NCBI GenBank assembly: GCA_964478075.1
Contig: CAYZGO010000011.1
Span: 36,469-100,468, forward strand
Source: DAOUEX01 sp034430235
GTDB taxonomy: Bacteria; Chloroflexota; Anaerolineae; UBA2200
Length of the DNA stretch: 64,000 nucleotides
Direction: 5' to 3'
The position numbers and the translations under genes were made by a program. This document shows, piece by piece, positions 1 through 8,188 of the stretch. Under the pieces are notes generated by a model, which searched no databases, was not told the DNA's origin, and saw only the letters and a list, made by a program, of their open reading frames with translations. Numbering within the stretch: the stretch's first letter is position 1; each line of letters begins with the position of its first letter.

Positions 1-24
1 TTGTTCAGCTAAAGGACGTCGAAG

Positions 25-678
25 GTGGCCAAGCAGCTATTCGGACGCTTCGTCTTTATAGCGGTTTCCTGTGTGACTATCGCCGTAGTTGGCGGGGGAG
101 TGTCCTTTATTCAGCGGCGTGTGGGAATGACTCATCTGGTGTTGTGGGTGATATGGTGGCTGGTGAGATTTCTGGGAATGCAACGGGGGGTGCGCTCGCC
201 TTACGACCAGAGACAGCGTTTGATGGTCGTCCTTTCGGCCGCAATCGTCATACCCATGCTCATCGTTGCGCCACCATGGGAATATGCTCGCTATGCCGGG
301 CCCATTCCCCGCGACGGCCCGCTGGCCTGGGCAGGGCTGTTTCTCCTTGCGGCAGGCATTGCTTTGCAAGCAGCGGCCATCTGGGCACTACACGGACTGT
401 ACACGACGCGTCTGGGTATGCAATCAGGGCATCGGGTGGTAACCAGCGGCCCATAGCGCTTGGTGCGTCACCCAGGCTACCTGAGCCAGATCATGTGTAT
501 GGCGGGCATTGGACTTGCACTGAGCAGCCTTGTTACTCTGGGGATGACAATTCTGGTCGTACCACTCTTTCTATGGCGCATGCAACAAGAGGAAGAAATG
601 CTATTGGCTGAGTTCGGTGGGGAATACCAGACCTATATGCAGAAAACGAAGTGGCGGTTGATACCACTGGTTTTCTAA
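25..678 (+). pseudogene. isoprenylcysteine carboxyl methyltransferase-like membrane protein, split by an in-frame amber codon
   Basis: The frame from the GTG at 25 runs through several hydrophobic segments to a TAG at 454-456, then continues open in the same frame to 678. Across the stop it reads VVTSGP-[TAG]-RLVRHPGYLSQ. ICMT/NnrU-like methyltransferases carry GPYRxVRHPGY here, so the stop sits where a tyrosine is expected (one base change from TAT or TAC). The downstream part has the usual C-terminal pattern: transmembrane helix, EEEMLLAEFGGEYQTYMQK, then an arginine-rich end. Family members use SAM to methylate carboxyl or related groups at the membrane; the substrate is unknown here. It is either a recent pseudogene, a base-call error or a read-through gene. 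The window edge is close, so the upstream context is unknown. Confidence 0.75.
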
Positions 679-852
679 TTGATTGGCACATTGTCTACGG
701 ACGCAACCGTCACACTTACGGCAGAGGCGGCCCAGCCTCCCGCTGCAGAGAATGCCGCGCCCGAGCCGCTGAGCTCGGTGCTTTAGGCGGTATAGTGCCC
801 AACGATTTGGGGACTGCATATCACGCCTTCAAATAGCTGGAGGACACGAAAG

Positions 853-1305
853 ATGAACAGACTCTTCACACTGAAACCCAGATGGGCTCTGGCGGTCTTT
901 ATAGTTCTTGATACGATCTGCGTTGGGATGGGAATGGGGGTCCCAATCTTTTGCATACTTCTCGGCTTCTTGGTCGGATGGTATATCGCGAGGATGGTCA
1001 TCGCTACCACAGGACAGATCAGGGAGGTCCTGAGGAAGCTCCTTCTGCATGCGGCACTCACCTCAGCCTTCACTTTTGTCGTAATGACTGTAATCTGGGG
1101 GAGATGCATTCCCATGCTGTTCGATCCCAGTACTGATTTTGCGGACTTTGGGATTCCGCTGATCCTTTATGATCCCCGAGCAAGCTTTATTGGTTGGCTG
1201 ATACTGATGATCGGCGTATCGCCGTTCCTGCAACTCCTGGCGACGCTCTTTGGTTCACACTTGACACTATTGAACTGGCTACAACGCGATGTCAATAGGC
1301 GGTGA
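853..1305 (+). CDS. hypothetical four-helix membrane protein
   Basis: The 150-residue protein starts at an ATG with a good ribosome site (GGAGG about 9 bases upstream). It has hydrophobic stretches at about residues 12-30, 32-50, 65-82 and 112-138, separated by short charged loops, and a basic C-terminus (QRDVNRR). I do not recognise a family and no catalytic motif is visible. It follows the broken methyltransferase-like gene on the same strand after about 170 bases, so the two may or may not share a transcript. Confidence 0.6.
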   Translation: MNRLFTLKPRWALAVFIVLDTICVGMGMGVPIFCILLGFLVGWYIARMVIATTGQIREVLRKLLLHAALTSAFTFVVMTVIWGRCIPMLFDPSTDFADFGIPLILYDPRASFIGWLILMIGVSPFLQLLATLFGSHLTLLNWLQRDVNRR

Positions 1306-1789
1306 CGGGTGGCCCGGCAACATGCTAACTGTGAATTCGCAGCAAAGCCACCGCCAAACGAGTGGCTGTAGCCGATCAGCGGCTTGCGCCGTTCTGGGTC
1401 GCGCGCCGCACGCCAGCCGTCTATGGGCACCTCGCTCCAGACCGCTCAACTCGAGGTCGTTGGGCCGCCCGTGACCAGTGAACAGAAGATTCGCGAGGTG
1501 AAAGGTTAAGCGAGTTTCGTCTCAGACCCTAAGTGTGAGTAAACGATAGGGGAGTGAGTTGGCGATTTGATGTGTGGTTGCCGTCCACGAATCTTGCACG
1601 AATAAACGAATACTCTGCAACACTATTCGTGTATGCGAGTCCCCATTCGCCTTGCCTATCGCAAGACAGGTGGACGGGCTCACAACCCATCTTGCTGATG
1701 CGCAGCAATTCTGCGCGCAGCTGGGAATTCCACCTATTGAGCGGTTCGAATAGGGGTTGGCGCTTTCCACTTTGTGCGCCGGTTCAGGG
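1306..1789. other. gene-free stretch with decayed coding-like sequence
   Basis: No open frame of convincing quality is present. A short plus-strand stretch around 1640-1752 reads VDGLTTHLADAQQFCAQLGIPPIERF, which looks protein-like, but it is bounded by stops and I cannot assign it to a family. It may be a remnant of a decayed gene. Confidence 0.3.
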
Positions 1790-1818
1790 TTGACTTGTAG
1801 GGACATTTACTCTATAAT
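1790..1818 (+). promoter_or_regulatory. sigma-70-type promoter, TTGACT-17-TATAAT
   Basis: TTGACT at 1790-1795 and TATAAT at 1813-1818 are separated by exactly 17 bases. It points toward the membrane protein that starts near 1937-1964, leaving an untranslated leader of about 115-140 bases. Confidence 0.8.
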
Positions 1819-1936
1819 CTGTTAAGGTGGTGTTTCTACGACATGCATTCTCCATGAGTCCCGGGTAGGGGGACCGTGCTGGAAGGATTGTGCATAATCA
1901 GTAGTTGGGCAGCGCCTCGCTCAATCAGGAAGTGAT

Positions 1937-2560
1937 GTGGGCGAAAGGGGGAAAGTTCAAGTGATGTGTAATCAGGCAAAGCTATCGGTTAGATGGATTG
2001 TTTGGCTCTGGTGGATTCTGATGAGCGCTATAGGCGGGGGCGTGGGCTTCGCTTTGGGCCTTGCCGTGACCGGGGTCGCGCCCCATGCCATGGGAAAGAC
2101 TCCCTTCGAGATCATATTCTGTGCCGTGTTCGGCACTGCGGTCGGGATCACGCAGTGGCTCGTCCTACGGCCGCATATACCCAGGGCTGGTTGGTGGATG
2201 TTAGTAAGCACTGTGGGATGGACCGCGTTCGGAGCACTTGCTCATGTTGTAGATAGACCTGTGGGCCCTGCCGTAGCCGGCGCCATGGTTGGGGTACTGC
2301 AATGGCTTGTTCTGCGACGCCACGTTGCCTTGGCTGGTTGCTGGGTGCTGGCAAGCAGCATGGGCTGGGCCATCGGCTGGCCTGCGGCCAGCGCAGTGGA
2401 CAGGGTCGTGGCCATGCTGGTATCATCCCAGACTGTGGGATACGCTGTGTTTCTTGCTGTCATCGCAGCGGTGCCCAGCGCATTCACTGGGCTCGCTCTT
2501 GTGTGGTTGCTGCGACATCGTCTCGGAAGGGAATCACAATTGGGGCAGAGCGCTGCCTAA
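1937..2560 (+). CDS. repeat-containing integral membrane protein (QWLVLR-type)
   Basis: The protein is about 207 residues if the GTG at 1937 is used; an in-frame ATG at 1964 is an equally possible start and would remove nine residues. It has six or more hydrophobic segments. An internal duplication is visible: GITQWLVLRPHIPRAGWW...STVGW and GVLQWLVLRRHVALAGCW...SSMGW. I associate this type of repeat with uncharacterised membrane proteins of Chloroflexota and Cyanobacteria, but no function is known to me. It is a single-gene unit behind the strong promoter at 1790. Dispersed repeats follow it directly. Confidence 0.65.
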   Translation: MGERGKVQVMCNQAKLSVRWIVWLWWILMSAIGGGVGFALGLAVTGVAPHAMGKTPFEIIFCAVFGTAVGITQWLVLRPHIPRAGWWMLVSTVGWTAFGALAHVVDRPVGPAVAGAMVGVLQWLVLRRHVALAGCWVLASSMGWAIGWPAASAVDRVVAMLVSSQTVGYAVFLAVIAAVPSAFTGLALVWLLRHRLGRESQLGQSAA

Positions 2561-2605
2561 CACCCGGCCGCAGCCCACCCTGTCAGGCGGTCGCCCGTCG
2601 CCCAT

Positions 2606-2750
2606 CGCCCACAGGGCATGCAGAGCGAGGGCATGCGGAGCGAGGGTATGCAGAGCACGAACGGCGAAGCGCACCGTTCGTCCTCCCGTCAGGGACCTTC
2701 GGCCCTGCGGGACGAACGGCGCGAAGCGGAGACGGGGGGCCGCGCTGCAG
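2606..2750. repeat. composite palindromic repeat (CGTTCGTCC family)
   Basis: The core at 2674-2719 is an interrupted palindrome with arms CGTTCGTCC and GGACGAACG around an inner CAGGG/CCCTG hairpin. It is preceded by three degenerate copies of a 'GGCATGCAGAGC' module. Closely similar cores or modules occur at 4847-4876, 9176-9240, 21361-21560, 25780-25820 and, inside a gene, at 62223-62309. Confidence 0.75.
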
Positions 2751-2751
2751 C

Positions 2752-2806
2752 CCTGTACTTGGCTAACACAGCCCTGGGCCCTTTGGCCCAGGACAAAGGG
2801 GACAAG
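2752..2806. repeat. CCCTGGGCCCTTTGGCCCAG-type repeat, copy 1
   Basis: The block reads CCTGTACTTGGC, a short spacer, then CCCTGGGCCCTTTGGCCCAG and CAAAGGGGACAAG. Related copies lie at 3518-3570 (same orientation) and 8134-8171 (opposite orientation). Confidence 0.7.
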
Positions 2807-2990
2807 GGCCAACTCCGTCAGAGTCTCGGGCCAAGAGCTTTCACTGCGAGAACCGCGCGGTGGCTGAGTTGCGAGCCGTCAAGCAGGCTAACCATGGGCG
2901 AAGAAACAGAGAAGACACAGCCTGGGAAAGACGACAAGCTGTGCAAGGGCAGTGCGCTATTCAGACCAAAGCCTAAAGGGGGTCAGGACT

Positions 2991-3476
2991 GTGAAAGACA
3001 GTCAGGAGTCGCAAAAGAAAACTCGGTGGCGCAGAATGCCTGAGCTGCCCGAAGAGGTGTTCACGGCACTGCGCAAGCCCAACAGAGGCATCAACCCTGT
3101 TACCATCGTGGCGACTGTGGACCCGGATGGGAGTCCCCGCACTGCACCCTTTGGCAGTGTGCGTGCGGTCACCCCCCAACTGCTGCGCATGATCTCCTTG
3201 CACTACCACGACACCTACAAGAACATCTGCCGCGATGGGCGTGTGATGGTGGCCCTGGTGGCCCCGCCGAACATCGCCGTGGGCATCCAAGGGCGGGCCA
3301 GAGTGTTAAGGGAGCAGATGAACGCAAGCGAGGGATCTGCCATCCTGGAGATTGACGTCGAGGAGGTAAAGAACGACATGGTGGCAGGCGCCATCGGAAG
3401 CGCCATCACGTTCTTTCCCGCAGACCAACACAAGGCTTGGTTCGAGGCGGTTCTTGGCGAAGTGGAAGAGATGTGA
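2991..3476 (+). CDS. pyridoxamine 5'-phosphate oxidase-family protein
   Basis: I chose the GTG at 2991 because AAAGGGGG lies about 8 bases upstream; the frame is open further upstream but that part is repeat-derived. The 161-residue product has the split-barrel flavin-binding pattern of the PNPOx-like family: INPVTIVATVDPDGSPRTAPFGSV near the N-terminus, followed by a strand-rich middle (MVALVAPPNIAVGIQGRARVL). Such proteins bind FMN or F420 and reduce or oxidise small substrates; the substrate cannot be told from sequence. It stands alone between two copies of the CCCTGGGCCC repeat, which may make it a separate transcription unit. Confidence 0.7.
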   Translation: MKDSQESQKKTRWRRMPELPEEVFTALRKPNRGINPVTIVATVDPDGSPRTAPFGSVRAVTPQLLRMISLHYHDTYKNICRDGRVMVALVAPPNIAVGIQGRARVLREQMNASEGSAILEIDVEEVKNDMVAGAIGSAITFFPADQHKAWFEAVLGEVEEM

Positions 3477-3517
3477 CAAGAGAGGCAAGCCTGCCCGTTA
3501 AGTCGCTGTGAAGTGTC

Positions 3518-3570
3518 TCGTACTTGACCGTACGGCCCTGGGCCCTTTGGCCCAGCACAAAGGGGACAAG
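3518..3570. repeat. CCCTGGGCCCTTTGGCCCAG-type repeat, copy 2
   Basis: This second copy lies in direct orientation downstream of the PNPOx-like gene, so that the gene is bracketed by copies at 2752-2806 and 3518-3570. Confidence 0.7.
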
Positions 3571-3730
3571 TGGCGACCGCGCATGCCGTCTGCGAAGTGC
3601 ACAAGTTGCTCGAGAGGTCGCTGTGAATCTGCCGATACACCGGATGGACAGCGGAGGATTTCAGCGAAGCGGCAAGCCAGGTCTACAACCGTGCGCTGGC
3701 CTTGCGCGTAACTGGGGAGTGCTGAGATAG

Positions 3731-4738
3731 ATGAAACATTTGCATTGGTGCCTCATAGCCACTTTGCTGATGGCGATGTTGTCTGGGGCGCCGCTGGTCC
3801 AGGCTCAGGCGCAGGATCAAATCCTGCACCTGGTGCAGCCCGGCGACAACCTGTTTCGTCTCGCCCTGCGCTACGGCACGACAGTGGACGCCATCGTGGC
3901 GGCCAACGGCCTGCCTAACGCGGACGCCATCTATGCCGGTCAACAGCTCGTTATCCCGTGCGATTCCAGTGGCTCCACGACAGCACTCCCGGCAACCACT
4001 ACCGGCGGCAAGTACGTCGTACAGCAGGGGGACACGCTGAGCGGCATCGCCCTGCGTCACGGGGTTACTGTATGGGCGCTTGCGCAAGCGAATGGCCTGC
4101 CAAGCCCGAGCATGATCTTCGCAGGCCAGCGGCTGTTCATCCCTGGCACGGAGCCAGCGCAGGTAGCAGGTGACACCTACGTCGTGCTCCCTGGCGACAC
4201 CTTGAGCCAGATAGCACAGCGATTCGACACCTCGACCTTCACGCTGGCCCGCTTAAACTGCATCGCCAAGCCACCGGCCATCTGCGTGGGGCAGGTACTG
4301 CATCTGTCGGGCGCGGCTCCAGCCGCGCCGCCTGTTCCTACGCCAGCTCCACCACGCGGCAGCAAGCGCATTGTGATTGATCTGTCAGAGCAGCATCTCT
4401 ACGGGTACGAAGGGAACCAGCTAGTCTACTCCTTCATAGCCTCCACTGGAAAGGCGCCTTCCTATACCCGCAGCGGCGAGTTTCGCGTGCAGAGCAAAAT
4501 CCCTAACGCCTACGGCGCGTCGTGGGACATCTGGATGCCCCACTGGCTCGGCATCTACTGGGCTGGTTCGACCGAGAACGGCATTCACGCCCTTCCGATC
4601 TTGTCCAGCGGCCAGACCCTGTGGGCGGGTTACCTGGGCCAGCCCGTCTCCTACGGCTGCATCGTGCTGGGCACACAGGAAGCGGAACTACTGTACAACT
4701 GGGCCCAGATTGGCACTCTGGTTTCCATCCGGCGGTAG
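3731..4738 (+). CDS. LysM-repeat L,D-transpeptidase (YkuD), secreted
   Basis: The 335-residue protein starts with a signal peptide (hydrophobic residues 8-24, likely cleavage near VQAQA). Three LysM domains follow at about residues 31-76, 93-138 and 148-193 (LVQPGDNLFRLALRYG, VVQQGDTLSGIALRHG, VVLPGDTLSQIAQRFD). A proline-rich linker leads to a YkuD catalytic domain at about 212-335. The active-site motif is SYGC, with the likely nucleophile Cys310 and an upstream histidine in GIHALP. Family members form 3-3 cross-links in peptidoglycan or attach proteins to it, and the LysM domains would anchor the enzyme to the wall. The usual motif is SHGC or THGC, so a tyrosine replaces the histidine next to Gly-Cys. 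It appears monocistronic. Confidence 0.9.
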   Translation: MKHLHWCLIATLLMAMLSGAPLVQAQAQDQILHLVQPGDNLFRLALRYGTTVDAIVAANGLPNADAIYAGQQLVIPCDSSGSTTALPATTTGGKYVVQQGDTLSGIALRHGVTVWALAQANGLPSPSMIFAGQRLFIPGTEPAQVAGDTYVVLPGDTLSQIAQRFDTSTFTLARLNCIAKPPAICVGQVLHLSGAAPAAPPVPTPAPPRGSKRIVIDLSEQHLYGYEGNQLVYSFIASTGKAPSYTRSGEFRVQSKIPNAYGASWDIWMPHWLGIYWAGSTENGIHALPILSSGQTLWAGYLGQPVSYGCIVLGTQEAELLYNWAQIGTLVSIRR

Positions 4739-4846
4739 TGAACCTTGAACCACCGAGTTCACTGAGACACTGCAATCACTGAATGCTGAGATTGTTTTAG
4801 TGACAGGAGTTACGCACTTAGACCTGATTCACCCCCGTCCCGTCAA

Positions 4847-4919
4847 GCGCCGTTCGTCGCGAGCAACGAACGGCGCTATGCAGGGGGACGATTCCCAGCC
4901 TCGCCCGAAAGAGGGCGAG
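4847..4919. repeat. two adjacent hairpins of dispersed repeat families
   Basis: An 11-bp arm GCGCCGTTCGT (4847-4857) pairs with ACGAACGGCGC (4866-4876). A second hairpin follows at 4900-4919 (CTCGCCC/GGGCGAG). Both resemble modules found in the other composite repeats. They lie in the gap between the convergent L,D-transpeptidase and the minus-strand gene at 4999, without an obvious T-tract. Confidence 0.6.
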
Positions 4920-4998
4920 ACGCTTCGCAGCGACTTGTTGAGGGGCCTCTCGCCACGACCTCGCTCACGCGCGGTTGGCCCTTCCCGTCCTTGGAAAG

Positions 4999-5382
4999 TC
5001 ACGAAACGGCCTGTATGAACTCGTCAATGTTTCCAATCACGAAGTCGAACAAGACGTTTCTGCAAGGCTCTTCTTTGTCCTCTTGTAATGCGTAAATGGG
5101 CAATCCACAAGCGACTGCGAAACCCAATTCCATTGTTGTGCTGTTTCCCATATAGCCATCTTTGTTGAATACTAGGCAGATGTCAGCTTTGCGAATCAGG
5201 TCAAACTGATGATGAGTCAATCCTAGGAAAGCGTATCTCTTCAAGTCTGCAGGCAGGTTGTCGATGTCCCGATTTCTATTCAGTATAGGTTCTAGAACGA
5301 TATGGCCACTATCGCGAAGTCTCTGTGCGGCTTCGCGAATCTCGTCGTGGAACCTTCTTGAACCGCAGAGTACTATTCTCAT
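4999..5382 (-). CDS. nucleoside 2-deoxyribosyltransferase-like protein
   Basis: The 127-residue product begins MRIVLCGSRRFHDEIREAAQ; I chose this ATG because a GGGAGGA lies about 12 bases upstream and an in-frame earlier start adds only unrelated residues. It has the alpha/beta pattern of nucleoside 2-deoxyribosyltransferase-like folds: N-terminal strand plus SRRF, a central DICLVFNKDGYMGNSTTMELG and FAVACGLPIYAL. The NSTTMELG stretch with its Glu is the position of the catalytic or substrate-binding glutamate in that superfamily. It may process nucleotides or nucleosides; the true substrate is unknown. It is unlinked to a recognisable operon. Confidence 0.6.
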   Translation of the reverse strand: MRIVLCGSRRFHDEIREAAQRLRDSGHIVLEPILNRNRDIDNLPADLKRYAFLGLTHHQFDLIRKADICLVFNKDGYMGNSTTMELGFAVACGLPIYALQEDKEEPCRNVLFDFVIGNIDEFIQAVS

Positions 5383-5498
5383 GGCGACCGAGTTCCTCCC
5401 TTTCAGAGATATGTACACAAACCCAACTCAATCCCAGGCTGCTGACACACGCTCCAAGCGGACGACACTCCGCGTCGTATGGCAGGCACGTGGCTAAT

Positions 5499-5553
5499 GT
5501 AGAGACGTTGCCCCGCAAAACAGATCGCGGGACTTCGCATGCAACGTCTCTAC
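5499..5553. repeat. GTAGAGACG palindrome, expanded form with inner hairpin
   Basis: The outer arms GTAGAGACGTTGC and GCAACGTCTCTAC enclose an inner CCCGC...GCGGG module. It is the long version of the 28-bp palindrome seen at 17826, 23010, 26379, 26724 and 27091. Confidence 0.8.
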
Positions 5554-5731
5554 TGGCTGGGAGACGGGGACTATCGCATCTTTGGCGCCGCCACGAAGGT
5601 GGTCAGGTTGTACTCTTCCTGTGGACTGAGTTGCCTGGGCGGCGGTGGAACGAGCCATAGGCACTCATGCACCGAAAACTTGTCCCCAATCTGACGTAGA
5701 CCCTATCTCTCCAACCCTATTGACGTCCTCT

Positions 5732-6262
5732 TTATCCATTTACTTTATTGCTATTCTGTCTCTTTTCAGTTCTCTCCTGATCATTGCCACCCCACGCTTC
5801 CATCTGCAGTTGATCAACAGTTTCGTTGTCCTCTTTGAACGTAAAGCTGGCCCGCACACGCTTCCCGGCGAGGACGTGCGGGAGCCAATGGGGGACGTCT
5901 TGCCACATGCGCTCAAACGGGATGTCGTCCATCGCAAACCAGGCCGGCGTCATCTCTCTGCTTTCCACCGGAATGCCATCCCACCTTGTAACCAGAAACA
6001 CGTCCACCACTTGACTCCACGCAGGGTTGGCGGGAAACAGAAAGGTCAAGTGGCCTATCCACTGGAGGTCCTTTTCAAAGACCTTGAGCCCTGTTTCTTC
6101 TTCCAGTTCTCTGACGGCGGCCGCTGCTACCGTTTCGTGTGCTTCAACCTTTCCACCAAAGCCGCCGTACTTTCCTGCGCCCAAGCCGACCTTCTTGAAC
6201 CCCAAGAGGATCTCATCAGGCCGATTCCCCCGTAGCAGAAAACACAGTGTTGCATCTCTCAT
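5732..6262 (-). CDS. NUDIX hydrolase, MTH1/MutT-like
   Basis: The 176-residue protein has a perfect Nudix box: Gly37, Glu43, Arg51-Glu52-Leu53, Glu55-Glu56 and Gly58-Leu59. The run KYGGFGGKVEAHET resembles the MTH1 (8-oxo-dGTP diphosphatase) subgroup, where GGFGGK precedes the box. Family members hydrolyse nucleoside diphosphates linked to another moiety, often oxidised dNTPs. The C-terminal 40 residues (EDNETVDQLQME onward) resemble the MTH1-type end and then a basic tail. It is the last of three minus-strand genes (7150, 6312, 5732); about 50 bases separate it from the isochorismatase-like gene, so co-transcription is plausible. Confidence 0.85.
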   Translation of the reverse strand: MRDATLCFLLRGNRPDEILLGFKKVGLGAGKYGGFGGKVEAHETVAAAAVRELEEETGLKVFEKDLQWIGHLTFLFPANPAWSQVVDVFLVTRWDGIPVESREMTPAWFAMDDIPFERMWQDVPHWLPHVLAGKRVRASFTFKEDNETVDQLQMEAWGGNDQERTEKRQNSNKVNG

Positions 6263-6311
6263 GGCTGCTCCTCGGCGCGTCGTCCACGCAAGCGTGCAGA
6301 GTTCGGCCTGG

Positions 6312-6929
6312 TCAGGATGCGACCGATTCTAACTCGTCCAGCTTGTTCAGGGCGGCCAGCCATTCGGGATATTGGTCAGGAATCAGGTCTACAGTTGTCC
6401 GGTCGAAGATGAATCTGTACCTGTCCAGCGTTTGCTCGTGCGCGTCTGGCTGGTCAGCGCAGCAATCCTCAACAACGGCGGCCAGAAAGCCATTCTGGGC
6501 AGCCGAGACGGTGGTAAAGAGCACGCAGACCGAAGTGATCAACCCAGCAGTCAGCACAAATCGCTTCTGTTTTTGCCGCAGATACGGCAGAAGCTGTGGG
6601 CTGTGGAAGCCGTCGAATGTTTGCTTAATAATGACGGTTTCGCCAGGATTGTCAAGCGCGAAAGGCAACGTCTCTACTCCTGCCGTCCCCCGCACGCAGG
6701 GAATGCGCCCGCGCAGTTTGTACTTCAGCATCCAATCAGACATGTCTGGCTCAAAGCTGGCACGAAGATGGACAATGTCTATGCCTTCGGTCCGGCACAA
6801 GGTCAAGAGCCGGGCAATGTTCGCGGGAAAGCGGGGGAAGCTCTCGGCCAGTTGCTCCGGCCAGAAATCCTGCTGCACATCGATCAAGAGCAGAGAGAAC
6901 TCTCCCCAGTCGCGTTGCATATTGGTCAT
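6312..6929 (-). CDS. isochorismatase-family cysteine hydrolase
   Basis: The 205-residue protein carries the catalytic triad of the family: Asp17 (LLLIDVQQDFW), Lys102 (VIIKQTFDGF) and Cys135 (LITSVCVLFTT), preceded by the expected cis-peptide region. Members cleave amide or ester bonds (nicotinamidase, N-carbamoylsarcosine amidase, isochorismatase and others). The FDGF motif after the lysine and the short length point to the general cysteine hydrolase group rather than a defined enzyme. An AGAGGAG ribosome site lies about 8 bases before the ATG at 6929. It lies upstream of the NUDIX gene on the same strand. Confidence 0.85.
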   Translation of the reverse strand: MTNMQRDWGEFSLLLIDVQQDFWPEQLAESFPRFPANIARLLTLCRTEGIDIVHLRASFEPDMSDWMLKYKLRGRIPCVRGTAGVETLPFALDNPGETVIIKQTFDGFHSPQLLPYLRQKQKRFVLTAGLITSVCVLFTTVSAAQNGFLAAVVEDCCADQPDAHEQTLDRYRFIFDRTTVDLIPDQYPEWLAALNKLDELESVAS

Positions 6930-7149
6930 TAAGGTTGCTCCTCTTTTTGTGAGCTACTGTCGTACTACCGCAAGTGCCTCTCAACAGCCGCGGGCTCAGC
7001 CGTGCAGAGTCTGCGACGCCAGCCGCAACAAGAAACAACGTGCGAATGAAAAGAGCCGTTGGAACCCTGCGCGACAGGGCGGCTGTTCGCCCCCTCTGCG
7101 CCGCTTGATGCGGATCGCGGGATTAGGCAAAACCTGCACAAGAGATTAA

Positions 7150-8049
7150 TTACGGCGCATCAGGCGAAACTTGGAGAAAACCCTGCATCTTGCCCGGCTT
7201 GAGCAACCCCATAATCAAATGATATAGAGCGAATAGTTCCAATGAGAATGGTAAGTAGCCGCCATAACCTAGTAGGGGCATTTCAAAAACGTGCAGAAAA
7301 TCAACGAATGGCACTTGATACACCCACTTGGGATAAGAATTAAAGTTCCACATCTCCCAGAAGAAGCCACAAATCAGGCAACCAACCCACAAGGCCAACA
7401 CTGGTCGCCAATCGCCCTCGGCAGTGTACTGGATCAGCGAGCGATTCCCCAGCCAAACATTGAGCGTGTCCAGCATGAAATAGACTGATATCCAGACAAA
7501 AGGGAAGAAATAAAGTGGCCAGAGTAGTAGCAAGGCCAACATCAGACAACCGGTGGCAAAGAGAGCAAGCAACGTGGCTGGCTTCGGGACAATCAGCGGG
7601 CCACGCTTGATTCGTTTAAGCCAGTCGAAAGTGCTGACCAACTCTGCTGTGCCAAATACGGCTGGCATAACCGTCGAAAAGCTCAGAGAAGACAGCACAA
7701 GGTATTGAAGATCGGTGAGGCATTGCCTACCCTCGTAGTACCAATTTTGCGTGCGCCAGTTAATGAGCTCAAAGAGCCACCAAGCCGGGACTGAGACGAT
7801 AAAGAGCCCCACGTAGCCGGCAGGGTTACGTGTTAACAGTGAGTTGCCCTTGCGAGTAAAAACCAGCGCGTCAACTGTGAGACAGTACCCTAACCACATT
7901 GGGAAAAAGCCCCAGTGCGTGCGTGGACCGGACAGTGACCAGTTCAGAATCCAGAAAACGACTACCAACCCTAGTCCGAGCCAACCGTGAGCAGGCCAGC
8001 CTCTGCTTCGTGACGTGAATCCCTTTTCGGTTTCATCTTTTGCTTGCAT
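7150..8049 (-). CDS. multi-pass membrane protein of unknown function
   Basis: I chose the ATG at 8049 (MQAKDETEKG) because GGAAGG lies about 8 bases upstream; a longer open frame upstream is derived from a dispersed repeat at 8134-8171. The 299-residue product has about eight hydrophobic segments. Conserved-looking aromatic loops include WWLFELINWRTQNWYYEG and FFWEMWNFNSYPKWVYQV, and the latter resembles uncharacterised bacterial membrane proteins that I cannot name. No enzyme motif is evident. Its neighbours (an isochorismatase and a NUDIX hydrolase on the same strand, about 220 bases away) give no clear functional link. Confidence 0.6.
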   Translation of the reverse strand: MQAKDETEKGFTSRSRGWPAHGWLGLGLVVVFWILNWSLSGPRTHWGFFPMWLGYCLTVDALVFTRKGNSLLTRNPAGYVGLFIVSVPAWWLFELINWRTQNWYYEGRQCLTDLQYLVLSSLSFSTVMPAVFGTAELVSTFDWLKRIKRGPLIVPKPATLLALFATGCLMLALLLLWPLYFFPFVWISVYFMLDTLNVWLGNRSLIQYTAEGDWRPVLALWVGCLICGFFWEMWNFNSYPKWVYQVPFVDFLHVFEMPLLGYGGYLPFSLELFALYHLIMGLLKPGKMQGFLQVSPDAP

Positions 8050-8133
8050 CTTCAAACCTTCCACCCCCATTTGGGTTTCAACGCAGCTCCACGAAGAGAT
8101 GAGCCACCGCGACAGAAGGAGCGGTAGGCGACT

Positions 8134-8171
8134 GTCCCCTTTGGGCCAGGGCTGTACGGCCAAGTACAGGG
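8134..8171. repeat. CCCTGGGCCC-type repeat, inverted copy 3
   Basis: It is the reverse complement of the copies at 2752 and 3518, including the CCTGTACTTGGC flank. It lies just upstream of the membrane protein start at 8049. Confidence 0.65.
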
Positions 8172-8188
8172 CGCTCTGCGGCGACTTG

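Noticed and set aside
2618..3043. A separate gene overlapping the start of the PNPOx-like gene.
   Set aside because: The frame consists of repeat sequence and lacks any family pattern; its codons reflect the dispersed palindromes.
5645..6235. A plus-strand gene opposite the NUDIX hydrolase.
   Set aside because: It is the antisense shadow of a clearly recognisable NUDIX gene and has no ribosome site or domain.
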